Assembly (NCBI RefSeq): GCF_029783845.1
Contig: NZ_LWID01000001.1
Coordinates: 2,240,501-2,304,500, forward strand
Source of the DNA: Volucribacter amazonae
GTDB lineage: Bacteria; Pseudomonadota; Gammaproteobacteria; Enterobacterales; Pasteurellaceae
Length of the DNA stretch: 64,000 nt
Reading direction: 5' to 3'
Positions 16,270-25,542 of this stretch are shown here, piece after piece. The translations under genes were made by a program, and so were the position numbers. The notes under the pieces were generated by a model that worked only from the letters and a program-made list of their open reading frames with translations, did no database searches and was not told where the DNA came from. The stretch's first letter is position 1; each line of letters begins with the position of its first letter.

Positions 16270-17429
16270 TGATAGTTCGTCCTTTTACTTGGCTAGCCTT
16301 GAGTTTTTTTGGCTATTTTATTGCTTATGGCGTAGCCGTACCTTTTTTACCTGTTTGGTTAAAACATCAATCCTATGGGGCTGAATTAATTGGCTTAGTG
16401 TTAGCTTGTTCCTATTTCTTTCGCTTTTTAGGCGGCATACTTATCGCCAATCAGATCAAGTCGCCACAACAATTAATTCCTATGCTGAGAACCCTTGCTT
16501 GGTTAAGTATTGGATTAAGCCTATTAATGATTTTTACTGCCAATTATTTTTGGTTATTATTTATCGTTATTGCCCTATACAGTATGGTTAATTCCGCAGG
16601 TATTCCTTTAACCGATACCCTTGCCAATACTTGGCAAAAACAAATTTCCCTTGATTATGGCAAAGCTCGCTTAATTGGCTCAGTGGCATTTACCCTCGGC
16701 GTAGTGATCTTTGGCAATCTTATTGGTTGGTTAGGCGATCAATATATTGTCTGGATTTTGACCGCACTTTTTTTGTTGTATAGCCTGTTACAAATGGCAA
16801 CACCAAGTCTTGCCCCAGCAAATCAGCAAGGCACACAACAAGGTTCATCAAGCAGTTATTTGCAATTATTGCGTGAGCCTACGACCTTAAGATTATTAAT
16901 TGCCGCTTGTTTAATTCAAGGCTCACACGCAGGTTATTATGCTTATAGTGTGCTTTATTGGACAAGTCAGGGGATTTCGGTGGGTTATACTAGTTTATTA
17001 TGGGGCTTGGCGGTTACTGCTGAAATTTTAATCTTTTTCTTTTCACGGCGCTTATTCAAAAATTGGAATATTGCCCATTTATTTTATCTTTCTGCGATTG
17101 CTTGTGTTATTCGTTGGTTAGTTTATGGCAATGTAACGGATCTCTGGCTGATTGCCTTATTGCAAACCTTTCATAGTTTAACTTTTGCGGTAATGCATTA
17201 TGCTATGGTGAATTATATCGCCACACAACCACAACAAAATATGGCGAAACTACAAAGCCTATATAATGTGCTATCAAATTGTGTAGGGATTGGAATAATG
17301 ACCGCACTTTCTGGCGTACTTTATCAACATTATTCTGCCACTGTATTATTTACTACAATGGCAATTTGTGCTGCCACTGCCATTTTTATTATTCCACGCC
17401 ATATAAAAGCGGTGATTTATCAGCATTAA
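16269..17429 (+). CDS. MFS transporter, HcaT/LacY-like subfamily
   Basis: A 386-residue protein with about 12 hydrophobic helices and the opening PFTWLALSFFGYFIAYGVAVPFLPVWL, typical of the 3-phenylpropionate transporter (HcaT, YfcJ-like) branch of the major facilitator superfamily. The ATG at 16269 overlaps the proC stop codon. Two uptake cores lie inside (16761 and 17301). H. influenzae carries an equivalent gene after proC. Substrate unknown; function with proline metabolism is not implied by the pairing. Confidence 0.85.
   Translation: MIVRPFTWLALSFFGYFIAYGVAVPFLPVWLKHQSYGAELIGLVLACSYFFRFLGGILIANQIKSPQQLIPMLRTLAWLSIGLSLLMIFTANYFWLLFIVIALYSMVNSAGIPLTDTLANTWQKQISLDYGKARLIGSVAFTLGVVIFGNLIGWLGDQYIVWILTALFLLYSLLQMATPSLAPANQQGTQQGSSSSYLQLLREPTTLRLLIAACLIQGSHAGYYAYSVLYWTSQGISVGYTSLLWGLAVTAEILIFFFSRRLFKNWNIAHLFYLSAIACVIRWLVYGNVTDLWLIALLQTFHSLTFAVMHYAMVNYIATQPQQNMAKLQSLYNVLSNCVGIGIMTALSGVLYQHYSATVLFTTMAICAATAIFIIPRHIKAVIYQH
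16761..16769 (-). repeat. DNA uptake core in the MFS gene
   Basis: ACCGCACTT with a following T-run; encodes T-A-L. A second copy is at 17301. Confidence 0.85.
17301..17309 (-). repeat. Second DNA uptake core in the MFS gene
   Basis: ACCGCACTT, again read as T-A-L. Confidence 0.85.
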
Positions 17430-17430
17430 T

Positions 17431-17503
17431 TCTAGCAGTTCCTCTTTAAAATAATGTTGGCACGCTTTGTCGTACCGCTTTATTTTAAATTGAAACGACA
17501 ATA
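17431..17503. repeat. MITE-like element, copy 3
   Basis: Left end TCTAGCAGTTCCTCTTTAAA is degenerate; the right end TTTAAATTGAAACGACAATA is close to consensus. The centre, read on the minus strand, contains GACAAAGCGTGCCAACA as in copy 1. It fills the gap between the convergent MFS and HAD genes, starting two bases after one stop codon and ending four before the other. Confidence 0.75.
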
Positions 17504-17507
17504 GCAT

Positions 17508-18314
17508 TTAACCTTGGTAACTAAGATTGAAAATATCTTCTAACACTAACGCAATACCATCATTATCATTATCTTCAGTAACTCGCCGACAAATTTGCTT
17601 GATTTCATTAGGTGCATTTCCCATGGCTACGCTTAATCCTGCATATTGCAACATATCTTTATCATTAAAATTATCACCAAAAGCAATAATTTGTTGTGGC
17701 TTTATCTTTAATTGTTTCAATATAAAAGCAATCGCCTGAGCTTTGGTTGCTTTTGGATGCATAATTTCTAAATAACAAGGTTTAGAGCGATGAATAGCAA
17801 GTTGTGGAAAACGATGGCTAAGTTGTTGGGCTAATTCATTAATCACTTCAGGCTCAGCCATTAACAATACCTTATGTACTTGTGATAAGGCATCTTTCTT
17901 ATATTCTGCCTGTAAACCTGTAATTTGTTGTTCTTGTTTTACCCAAGCATTACTGACATCATTGGTTAGCCAAGAGAATTGATAATAATAATTTATGGAA
18001 ATTGATGATGAATAGTGAGCTAAAAATTGTTCTAATTGAATAAAATCGGTTGTATCAAGGGGAAGCGAATAAATTGAGTTTAATTCTTTATCTAAAATCA
18101 AAGCGCCACTATAACAAATGATACATTGTTGATTATTCAATTGATCGGCATAAGGAATCATAGCTCGTGGTGGACGAGCTGAAACCAAAATAAAGGGGAT
18201 TTGTAGTTGCTGATAGAGAGATTGAATAGCCTGTAAAGTACGAGGGGAAATTTGATGTTGGCGGGTTAATACTGTACCGTCCATATCACTAAATATCGCC
18301 TTATACTGTGTCAT
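17508..18314 (-). CDS. Cof-type HAD-superfamily phosphatase
   Basis: A 268-residue cytoplasmic phosphatase. Motif I is FSDMDGTVL, motif II includes ILVSARPP, and the C-terminus holds the conserved Lys region (KATKAQAIAF) and motif IV AFGDNFNDKDML, with the Cof-type C2 cap between. This subfamily dephosphorylates sugar phosphates or nucleotide-type compounds; the substrate cannot be told. Monocistronic, convergent with the MFS gene, and 74 bases from the end of mrcA. Confidence 0.9.
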   Translation of the reverse strand: MTQYKAIFSDMDGTVLTRQHQISPRTLQAIQSLYQQLQIPFILVSARPPRAMIPYADQLNNQQCIICYSGALILDKELNSIYSLPLDTTDFIQLEQFLAHYSSSISINYYYQFSWLTNDVSNAWVKQEQQITGLQAEYKKDALSQVHKVLLMAEPEVINELAQQLSHRFPQLAIHRSKPCYLEIMHPKATKAQAIAFILKQLKIKPQQIIAFGDNFNDKDMLQYAGLSVAMGNAPNEIKQICRRVTEDNDNDGIALVLEDIFNLSYQG

Positions 18315-18355
18315 TATTTACACCTCAGAATACAAAAAACGATGTAAAAATTTAC

Positions 18356-18381
18356 CGCACTTTGCTTTAAAACAAAGTGCG
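18356..18381 (-). terminator. Terminator of mrcA
   Basis: On the minus strand a nine-base stem CGCACTTTG/CAAAGTGCG with an eight-base loop, then GTAAATTTTTAC. One arm belongs to an uptake core (18354-18362). It lies directly after the mrcA stop codon. Confidence 0.7.
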
Positions 18382-18388
18382 AGATTAA

Positions 18389-20950
18389 CTAAAATAATTC
18401 TTCCATTTGTTTGCCTTCTCCTCCCGTTGGAGTTAGGCTTTCAATTTGGTAGCCTCGTTCAGGTACATAGGCTCGAGTTGGCTCTGTGCCTGAAATAAAG
18501 TATTCGTTCATTCCTCCCTCAGTAGCAAGCAAGCCTGAACGTGGATCGATACGGCGTTCAACAATGCCTTGAGGAATGGGTAATTTACGTTCAGGTACAT
18601 CTTTTAAGGCAGTTTTCATATAAGCAATCCATGCGGGCATCGCACTAGTTCCACCTGATTCGCCACGTCCTAATACTAATTTATTATCATCAAAACCAAT
18701 ATACACTGCGGTAGCGAGGTTAGCACCGAATCCAGCATACCAAGCCACTTTATTGTTATTGGTTGTCCCTGTTTTTCCACCAATATCACGTCGTTTGAAT
18801 TCATTTGCCATACGCCAACTTGTTCCTCGCCAGCTTTGCCCTGCTTCGCCGAAAACTGCAGAAGTTAATGCACTTCGCATTAAAAAGGCAAGTTCGCCAC
18901 TGATTACTCTCGGCGCATAAATCACTTGATCATTTTCACTTTTCGCTTGTGCCATTAAGTTTAATGCGTTGTCGTCTAAAATTTTATTATCCTGTGCTAA
19001 TTCAGGTAAGTCTGGCACAGCTTGTTGTTGATCTTCGGCATATTCATCGGTAGGCAAATGATCTTGTGCTAACGCTTGACTATTTTGTAATTCCACATTA
19101 AAGGCATCAAGTTTTTGTGTTTCCCCGTAAATCACAGGAATATTGTCGCAGGTTGGGCAAGCAATTTTCGGGTTAGCCACAAAAATATCATTGCCGTTAT
19201 TATCTACAATTTTATCAATTAAATAAGGATCAACTAAAAATCCGCCATTATCAAAGACGGCATAAGCACGAGCCATTTCTAGAGGAGTAAATGAAGCTGC
19301 GCCTAAGGCTAAGGCTTCACTGGCATAATATTGATCTCGTTGAAAACCAAAACGTTGTAAATAATCTGCTACATAATCTACCCCTGCCATTTGGATTGCA
19401 CGCACTGCAATCATATTTTTGGATAAGCCAAGTCCAACACGCAAACGCAAAGGTCCGTCAAAACGATTTGGTGAATTTTTTGGGCTCCAAACTGCTTGTC
19501 CGGGTTTATGAATCACAATAGGAGAATCAAGCAAAATAGTGGACAGGGATAAACCACGATCTAAGGCGGCAGCATAGACAAAAGGTTTAATTGATGACCC
19601 CACCTGCACTAAAGATTGTGTTGCTCGGTTGAATTTACTCAAATCAAAACTAAATCCGCCGACAATTGCCTCAATCGCTCCATTATCGCTATTAATTGAA
19701 ACCAAGCCTGAATTTGCTTCAGGAATTTGTGCTAAAAGCCAATCGCCATTTTCTCGTTGCCGAATCCAAATTTGCTCGCCCACTTTAATTGGCATTGTTC
19801 GCCCTGTCCAACGCATTGCACTAGCAGGCAATTGCATTTTATCGCCATTGGCTAATAACAATTCTGCACGCTCTTTATTCACAGCAAGCACTGCGGCAGG
19901 GATTAATGGGTTAGCATTAGGTAAGCGTTTTAAGAAACCAATAATGCGATCATTATCCCAAACTTCTTCCCCTTGTTTCCATAAAGGTGCACCACCACGA
20001 TAACCATGACGCATATCATAATTTATCAAATTATCTCTTAGGGCTTTTTGTGCAGCAGCCTGATCTTGCGATTGTACTGTGGTATAAACCTTATAACCTT
20101 TGGTATAAGCATTTTCTTCACCATAGCGTCTTACCATTTCTTGGCGTACCATTTCGGTAACATAATCTGCCCGAAAATCAAGTTGTGAGCCATGATAAGC
20201 CGCTACTATCGGTTGTTTAATGGTTTCTTCATATTGCTGTTGACTAATCATTTTTTGGCTTAACATCCGAGACAACACAATATTACGCCGTTCTTCCGCT
20301 CGTTTTACCGAATATAAAGGGTTCATGGTAGAAGGGGCTTTGGGTAAGCCTGCGATCATTGCCATTTCGGATAAAGTCAGCTGATCCAAATCTTTACCAA
20401 AATAGGTTTTTGCCGCAGCAACCACGCCATAAGAACGATAGCCTAAATAAATTTTATTTAAATAAAGTTCTAAAATTTCGTCTTTACTCAGGGTATTCTC
20501 AATTTCAATGGCTAAAATGGCTTCTTTTACTTTACGCATAAAAGTACGTTCAGGGGTAAGGAAAAAATTACGCGCAAGCTGTTGAGTAATGGTACTCGCC
20601 CCTTGTGATGCCCCTCTATTTTCAAGAGCTACCTTTAATGCTCTTGCAATTCCAATAGGATCTAAGCCATGATGTTCATAGAAACGGCTATCTTCGGTCG
20701 CAAGTACCGCGTCAATCAAGGGTTGAGGTATATCTGCTAACTTCACTGGGATACGCCGTTGTTCACCCACTTCGCCAATAAGTTTATTATCGGCAGTAAA
20801 GATTTGCATAGGCTGTTGCAGTTCTACGGTTTTTAATGCTTGTACATCAGGTAAATCTGATTTTATTTGTACATAAAAAATACCCACTGCTACGCAACCC
20901 AAAATAATTAAGGTTAATAGCGTACTAAATATTAATTTTACGATCCTCAT
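18389..20950 (-). CDS. mrcA: Penicillin-binding protein 1A
   Basis: Bifunctional peptidoglycan synthase of the inner membrane. The 853-residue chain has an N-terminal membrane anchor (IFSTLLTLIILGCVAVGIF), the glycosyltransferase domain with EDSRFYEHHGLD, GASTITQQLARN and KEAILAIEIE, and the transpeptidase domain with SSIKPF (SxxK), SKN and KTGT. I use the ATG at 20950, which matches the MRI(V/A)KLI start of Haemophilus PBP1A. It is divergent from comA with 107 bases between them, the same arrangement as ponA-comA in H. influenzae. Confidence 0.95.
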   Translation of the reverse strand: MRIVKLIFSTLLTLIILGCVAVGIFYVQIKSDLPDVQALKTVELQQPMQIFTADNKLIGEVGEQRRIPVKLADIPQPLIDAVLATEDSRFYEHHGLDPIGIARALKVALENRGASQGASTITQQLARNFFLTPERTFMRKVKEAILAIEIENTLSKDEILELYLNKIYLGYRSYGVVAAAKTYFGKDLDQLTLSEMAMIAGLPKAPSTMNPLYSVKRAEERRNIVLSRMLSQKMISQQQYEETIKQPIVAAYHGSQLDFRADYVTEMVRQEMVRRYGEENAYTKGYKVYTTVQSQDQAAAQKALRDNLINYDMRHGYRGGAPLWKQGEEVWDNDRIIGFLKRLPNANPLIPAAVLAVNKERAELLLANGDKMQLPASAMRWTGRTMPIKVGEQIWIRQRENGDWLLAQIPEANSGLVSINSDNGAIEAIVGGFSFDLSKFNRATQSLVQVGSSIKPFVYAAALDRGLSLSTILLDSPIVIHKPGQAVWSPKNSPNRFDGPLRLRVGLGLSKNMIAVRAIQMAGVDYVADYLQRFGFQRDQYYASEALALGAASFTPLEMARAYAVFDNGGFLVDPYLIDKIVDNNGNDIFVANPKIACPTCDNIPVIYGETQKLDAFNVELQNSQALAQDHLPTDEYAEDQQQAVPDLPELAQDNKILDDNALNLMAQAKSENDQVIYAPRVISGELAFLMRSALTSAVFGEAGQSWRGTSWRMANEFKRRDIGGKTGTTNNNKVAWYAGFGANLATAVYIGFDDNKLVLGRGESGGTSAMPAWIAYMKTALKDVPERKLPIPQGIVERRIDPRSGLLATEGGMNEYFISGTEPTRAYVPERGYQIESLTPTGGEGKQMEELF

Positions 20951-21016
20951 CGCGAAATTCTCTCTCAATTAGTGCATAAATATCAAAATTAATTAACTAT
21001 ATCATTTAATCACAAA

Positions 21017-21038
21017 TTTATGAATGTTATCCGCAAGT
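21017..21038 (+). promoter_or_regulatory. Possible CRP-S (Sxy-dependent) site before comA
   Basis: The sequence TTTATGAATGTTATCCGCAA has a right half (CCGCAA) close to the TCGCAA half of the competence CRP-S site and six bases between halves, but the left half matches poorly. Established for H. influenzae: comABCDE is induced by Sxy and CRP through such a site. It sits only 19 bases before the comA start, which is closer than expected, so this is tentative. Confidence 0.25.
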
Positions 21039-21057
21039 ACACAAAAGATATAACAAA

Positions 21058-21903
21058 ATGATACATCAAATTAAACAAAAAATTTGCCAGTTTCAACAAG
21101 CTCGTATTCCGCTTAATGTGGGGATATGGCAGGATCAATCCCTTGAATTATTGTGGTTTGATCAACAACAAACGCCCCATGTAGAAATATTGCCGCTTAC
21201 GGCAATAGCATCTGTACAACAACAGGTTAAACAGCAAAGCAAATCAAGCAGAATACAATGGGTAACCGCTATATTACCACAGCATACTTGGTCAAAGCGG
21301 TTAATTTTACCACATTTACTTAGCCCCCAAGAATGTGAACAACAATGCCACTATACTTTACAGCAAGAATTACCCCTAGCAAATGAACAAATTTGGTTTG
21401 ACTATTGTTACCAAACCTTACCCGTAGAACAAAATCTGCATGCTAGTCAGCTAGATATTGTGGCGATTAATTCTCTGTCCGCTCAACAATATATCCAACA
21501 ATTTTTACCCATAAAAATCAATGTATTAGATCATCTTTCCGCTGTTTTATTGCGTGCTTTTTATTATCTTTGCCCTGAATTACAGCATAACAACGAAGTA
21601 TTATGGTTATATCAAGATCAGCAAATGGCTATTGCAATCCAAGATAAACCACAACAATGCCAACTCTTGCAAAAAACGTCGGAAAATTTGACCGCACTTA
21701 TTCAGCAATATCAACAATCTTATGCGGCTAATATTAAACATTATGTCTTATATCGCAGTGCTAATTTCTCAAGTCATTTAGCCAAGCAATATGATTGGCA
21801 TCTTGTTGATAATCAATTGCCGCTTATTCCGCTAGGTTGTGCCTTATGGGGAAAAGCTAATGTAATAAATGTTCCACAAGGAAATAGCCACTATGTCAAT
21901 TAA
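21058..21903 (+). CDS. comA: Competence protein ComA (PilM-like)
   Basis: First gene of the competence operon. The 281-residue protein is the Pasteurellaceae PilM counterpart, an actin-like cytoplasmic protein that helps align the type IV pilus in DNA uptake. Visible are NVGIWQDQSLELLWF at the start, ILPQHTWSKRLILP in the middle, and the Gln-rich composition common to the operon. Divergence from mrcA and the following comB-E genes make the identity firm. An uptake core lies inside at 21691-21699. The comB start overlaps its end by 11 bases. Confidence 0.88.
   Translation: MIHQIKQKICQFQQARIPLNVGIWQDQSLELLWFDQQQTPHVEILPLTAIASVQQQVKQQSKSSRIQWVTAILPQHTWSKRLILPHLLSPQECEQQCHYTLQQELPLANEQIWFDYCYQTLPVEQNLHASQLDIVAINSLSAQQYIQQFLPIKINVLDHLSAVLLRAFYYLCPELQHNNEVLWLYQDQQMAIAIQDKPQQCQLLQKTSENLTALIQQYQQSYAANIKHYVLYRSANFSSHLAKQYDWHLVDNQLPLIPLGCALWGKANVINVPQGNSHYVN
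21691..21699 (-). repeat. DNA uptake core in comA
   Basis: ACCGCACTT preceded by AAAATTTG, the extended form with an A/T-rich flank. Confidence 0.85.
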
Positions 21904-22438
21904 ACGAGAACTTAACTTATTACCTTGGCGACTTTATGCCCATCGTCAAAAACGTAACCAATTTTTATTGGTTTTGCTGATAATGATGTTAGCCACCTTT
22001 ATATATCATCAAATCATGAGTAGCAAAAATCAACAAAGCCAACGCCAATATTATCAATTACAACGCCAACAACAGCAAATAGAACAACAACTTGCCGAAA
22101 GCCAACAACAATTATATCAACTTCGGCAACAAGCAAATCCTAAACCCTTGAGGGCAATTAGCGTCCACCAACTTGAGCAAATACTCTTAACCATTCAACA
22201 ATTTCCTTTAGCCCAAGGCGAATTGACCCAACTTTTATTACATTATCACGAACAACAACTTGTCTTAATTTTGCAAGGTAAAAGTACGCCTCAAGAGTTT
22301 AGTGGGATTGAACAACTGTTGCATCAACAATTATGGTTACAGCAAATGGAATTAACGGATTTTATCCCTCAAAGCCCACAATTAGTACAATTTGAACTGT
22401 ATTTACACATAAAAAGCGAGGATCATTATGCGAATTAA
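21893..22438 (+). CDS. comB: Competence protein ComB (PilN-like)
   Basis: A 181-residue bitopic inner-membrane protein: short basic cytoplasmic start (MSIKRELNLLPWRLYAHRQK, with the PilN-type N-L-L-P-W-R motif), one membrane helix (FLLVLLIMMLATFIY), a Gln-rich coiled coil at about 45-80, and a periplasmic ferredoxin-like end. It pairs with ComC to form the alignment complex of the uptake pilus. I start at 21893, where the NLLPWR motif falls in the expected place. It overlaps comA and comC. Confidence 0.87.
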   Translation: MSIKRELNLLPWRLYAHRQKRNQFLLVLLIMMLATFIYHQIMSSKNQQSQRQYYQLQRQQQQIEQQLAESQQQLYQLRQQANPKPLRAISVHQLEQILLTIQQFPLAQGELTQLLLHYHEQQLVLILQGKSTPQEFSGIEQLLHQQLWLQQMELTDFIPQSPQLVQFELYLHIKSEDHYAN

Positions 22439-22961
22439 CGTACTACGTTATTTTGACCAACCCCATAATTCATTTGGTAAATGGCTAGCCTTGCCATTAT
22501 GGCAAAGCTATCTCCCCTTGTTTCTATTAACATTACCCATAATCTATTTACTTACCGCTCAATATGCTAAAAACCAACAGGCGTTAATGAGGCTACAAAA
22601 CGATGTCGCACAATTACAACAACGCTTTATTCATCAACAAAAATTATCACACCACCTACGTCAACAATTATCTTCGCCAATATTAGAAAAAGGAGCGGAT
22701 CTTAGTTTGGCTAATCAAAAAATCCAACAACTTAGCCAACAATATCAACTACATATTCAGCATCAACGCTGGTTCTTTACGCCACAAGCCAATTTACAAT
22801 TACAAGTTACTGGACATTATGTTCAATTAGTCCCTTTTTTGTTCCATTTATTACAAGATAACTCAATACAGCTTCTTAAACTTAAGGTACAACAACACAC
22901 CGAGAAAAATCCACAACATTCCATTTTTAGTGAAATTCACTTACGACTTCAAAGGAAATAG
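22428..22961 (+). CDS. comC: Competence protein ComC (PilO-like)
   Basis: A 177-residue protein with a short cytoplasmic start, a membrane helix (YLPLFLLTLPIIYLLTA), a coiled coil (LQNDVAQLQQRFIHQQ) and a periplasmic domain, the PilO plan. Its start overlaps comB by 11 bases and comD starts one base after its stop codon, so the operon is tightly coupled. Confidence 0.85.
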   Translation: MRINVLRYFDQPHNSFGKWLALPLWQSYLPLFLLTLPIIYLLTAQYAKNQQALMRLQNDVAQLQQRFIHQQKLSHHLRQQLSSPILEKGADLSLANQKIQQLSQQYQLHIQHQRWFFTPQANLQLQVTGHYVQLVPFLFHLLQDNSIQLLKLKVQQHTEKNPQHSIFSEIHLRLQRK

Positions 22962-22962
22962 T

Positions 22963-23334
22963 ATGCGTACGCCATTACTTTTATTCATGTTTCTAGTGCT
23001 AATAGGCTTAACTCAAGCCTTTGCCGATCCCTTTAATAAAGCGAGTACAACAACACCGCATCTGGCGCAACTTAATTGCCATAAAGAGCAAAAAGTTCTT
23101 GCACAACATATTCCATTTGAGGATATACAATGGGTAGGGATCATTCAACAAGCAGAGAATATCAGCTTGTTATTCAGTCTTCCAACCCAACAAGTATTAC
23201 AAGCTAAACAAGGGGATTTTATCAGCCAACAACGCCTGCAAATTCAACAGGTTTCAACGCAACAAATTCGTTTATTAGATTGGCAACAAAGCCTAAGCTG
23301 TGAACAGCCTAATACACGTTTTATTCATTTTTAG
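22963..23334 (+). CDS. comD: Competence protein ComD (PilP-like)
   Basis: A 123-residue exported protein: signal peptide LLLFMFLVLIGLTQAFA, then a small periplasmic domain with two cysteines (C after QLN and C in SLSCEQ) and the WVGIIQQAENISLLF strand region typical of PilP-like proteins that link ComBC to the secretin. The ATG at 22963 has AAAGGA upstream; the longer frame would overlap comC. Confidence 0.83.
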   Translation: MRTPLLLFMFLVLIGLTQAFADPFNKASTTTPHLAQLNCHKEQKVLAQHIPFEDIQWVGIIQQAENISLLFSLPTQQVLQAKQGDFISQQRLQIQQVSTQQIRLLDWQQSLSCEQPNTRFIHF

Positions 23335-23342
23335 GGGGCAAA

Positions 23343-24695
23343 ATGCAATCTTGGCTTTCTTTCAATTTTAATCCGCTCAACAAGGAACGAGTCATAAAGT
23401 GCGGTCTGTTTTGCTTAATTTTTTTCCTCTCAACGCTGGGATTAACACAAAATGCAACCCTTTCATCTTCTCTTGAGCAACAACCTTTTTCCATTCAGCT
23501 CAAACAAGCCCCATTGGTCGCCACCTTGCAACGCCTTGCCAATGATTATCACACCAATTTAGTCATTGATGATGAATTAACTGGCACAATTTCTTTACAA
23601 TTACAACAAACCCATTTTGAGGAATTATTAACCGCTATTGCTCAAATTAAAAATCTCTCGTTATGGCAGGAAAATAACATTTATTACCTCTCTCGCCAAG
23701 CAAAGCTCACGCCTTTGCCCCCAGAAAACGCCATAACCTTTGAGCCTTCTAGTATGACCTCTGAGAAATTACATACGGAAGCGATCAAATTGCATTTTGC
23801 TAAAGCCTCAGAGGTAATAAAGTCGCTGACCCCACAAATGGGGTCATTACTTTCTGCACAAGGGAGCTTATCCTTTGATCAGCGTAGTAATCTTATTTTA
23901 TTGCAAGATGAAAAAGCCTCCGTCAAAAATATCAAAAAACTGATCCAAGCCATGGATAAACCCATTGAACAAATTGCCATTGAGGCAAGAATTGTTACCA
24001 TCAGTGATGAAAGCCTTAAAGAATTGGGTGTACGCTGGGGAATGTTTAATCCAACGGAGCAGGCTCAGCATATAACAGGACGTTTAGAAGCCAATAATTT
24101 TAATCAACTAACAGAACAGTTGAATGTCAATTTCGCTGCAATTAACCCTGCCGCCGCAATGACCTTGCAACTGGCTAAAATCAATGGGCGTTTATTAGAT
24201 TTAGAATTAACGGCATTGGAGCGAGAAAATAATGTGGAAATTATTGCTAGCCCTCGCTTACTTACCACCAATAAACAAATGGCAAATATTAAACAAGGTA
24301 CGGAGATTCCCTATGTAATCCTTGATGCTAAAAATAATAATCATCGTATTGAATTTAAAGAAGCGGTATTAGGTTTAGAAGTTACCCCACAAATCAGCCC
24401 CAATAAGCATATTTTGTTAGATTTAGTGGTTACTCAAAATTCCGTAGGGAATAATATGGCGGCGGGTACAAGCCATGCTGTTAGTATTGATAAACAGGAA
24501 ATTCGTACCCAAGTCTTTGCCCAAAATGGAGAAACCATTGTCTTAGGCGGGATCTTTCATAATAGTATTACTAAGCAAGTGGACAAAGTGCCATTGCTCG
24601 GTGATTTACCCTTAATTAAGCGTTTATTCTCTAAAGAAATGGAACGTCAACAACGCCGAGAATTGGTTATTTTTGTTACCCCATATATTTTATAG
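23343..24695 (+). CDS. comE: Competence secretin ComE (PilQ/HofQ-like)
   Basis: Outer-membrane secretin that forms the DNA-uptake channel. The 450-residue protein has a signal sequence (LFCLIFFLSTLGLTQ), N-terminal secretin/TonB short domain, an N1 domain, and the C-terminal secretin core with VEIIASPRLLT, EIPYV and the ending ETIVLGGIFHN...VPLLGDLPLIKRLF...LVIFVTPYIL. An uptake core at 23397-23405 lies in the signal-peptide coding region, encoding K-C-G. Its TAG stop is the TATAG of a MITE-like element. aroK follows, the order of pilQ-aroK-aroB in other Gammaproteobacteria. Confidence 0.93.
   Translation: MQSWLSFNFNPLNKERVIKCGLFCLIFFLSTLGLTQNATLSSSLEQQPFSIQLKQAPLVATLQRLANDYHTNLVIDDELTGTISLQLQQTHFEELLTAIAQIKNLSLWQENNIYYLSRQAKLTPLPPENAITFEPSSMTSEKLHTEAIKLHFAKASEVIKSLTPQMGSLLSAQGSLSFDQRSNLILLQDEKASVKNIKKLIQAMDKPIEQIAIEARIVTISDESLKELGVRWGMFNPTEQAQHITGRLEANNFNQLTEQLNVNFAAINPAAAMTLQLAKINGRLLDLELTALERENNVEIIASPRLLTTNKQMANIKQGTEIPYVILDAKNNNHRIEFKEAVLGLEVTPQISPNKHILLDLVVTQNSVGNNMAAGTSHAVSIDKQEIRTQVFAQNGETIVLGGIFHNSITKQVDKVPLLGDLPLIKRLFSKEMERQQRRELVIFVTPYIL
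23397..23405 (+). repeat. DNA uptake core in the comE signal-peptide region
   Basis: AAGTGCGGT encodes K-C-G directly before the hydrophobic core of the secretin signal peptide. Confidence 0.85.
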
Positions 24696-24759
24696 TCGTT
24701 TCAATTTGAATAAGGCAAGATATGTAAAGGCGGTATTACTTTAAAATGGGACGACGATA
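24691..24759. repeat. MITE-like element, copy 4 (supplies the comE stop codon)
   Basis: Left end TATAGTCGTTTCAATTTGAA, right end TTTAAAATGGGACGACGATA. The first five bases TATAG contain the TAG stop of comE at 24693-24695. The centre has diverged from the longer copies. Confidence 0.8.
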
Positions 24760-24981
24760 ACAACCAAATAAGCAAAGTACATTTTTTGTTAAGCAAAATA
24801 AAAAGTGAAAAAAGCCTGATGCAAGGTTGAAAAATGGGGGCATTTATTGAGATAATACGCCTCATCTCAAAATTTATTAAAATTCGAGGTTTGGCTGATC
24901 TTAGATTATGTCGCTATCCTCAGCGATATAATTTTTTAAGATTAATGAATAATTAGATATTTAATAACAAAGAACATAACA

Positions 24982-25509
24982 ATGGCTGAAAAACGTAATA
25001 TTTTTCTTATTGGTCCTATGGGTGCAGGTAAAAGCACGATTGGACGTCAACTTGCCCAGCAATTAAATATGGAATTTATTGATTCTGATCAGGAAATTGA
25101 GCAACGTGCTGGTGCTGATATTAGCTGGATTTTTGACCTTGAAGGCGAAGAAGGTTTCCGCAAACGTGAAGAACGTGTTATTAATGAACTTACCCAAAAA
25201 CAAGGCTTAGTGCTTTCCACTGGTGGTGGTGCTGTATTATCCAAAGATACACGTAATCATTTGTCTGCACGAGGCATTGTCATCTATTTACAAACCACTG
25301 TTGAAAAACAATTTCAACGTACTCAGCGTGATAAAAAACGCCCTTTGTTACAAGATGTGGAAGATCCTCGAGCGGTATTAGAGGAATTAGCGAAAATTCG
25401 TAACCCACTTTATGAAGAAATTGCGGATTTTACCTTGCCTACTGATGAACAAAGTGCAAAAGTCATGGCAAATCAAATTGTGGATCTGATTGAGGGTTTC
25501 CACAGTTAA
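24982..25509 (+). CDS. aroK: Shikimate kinase I
   Basis: Cytoplasmic kinase that phosphorylates shikimate in the chorismate pathway. The 175-residue protein has the P-loop [11 protein letters not shown], the substrate residues D-S-D and R in EEGFRKRE, and the lid STGGGAVL...[12 protein letters not shown]. Length and sequence are those of AroK, not AroL. It is followed after 33 bases by aroB. The 286-base gap before it holds a repeat element and presumably its promoter. Confidence 0.96.
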   Translation: MAEKRNIFLIGPMGAGKSTIGRQLAQQLNMEFIDSDQEIEQRAGADISWIFDLEGEEGFRKREERVINELTQKQGLVLSTGGGAVLSKDTRNHLSARGIVIYLQTTVEKQFQRTQRDKKRPLLQDVEDPRAVLEELAKIRNPLYEEIADFTLPTDEQSAKVMANQIVDLIEGFHS

Positions 25510-25542
25510 TCCTTTCACAACCAAATAAAATAAGGAACTCTA

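Noticed and set aside
21893..22438. Gln-rich tract of ComB as an unusual low-complexity region
   Set aside because: It is a heptad-type coiled coil expected of PilN-like proteins, and Gln-rich composition is general in this operon and genome.
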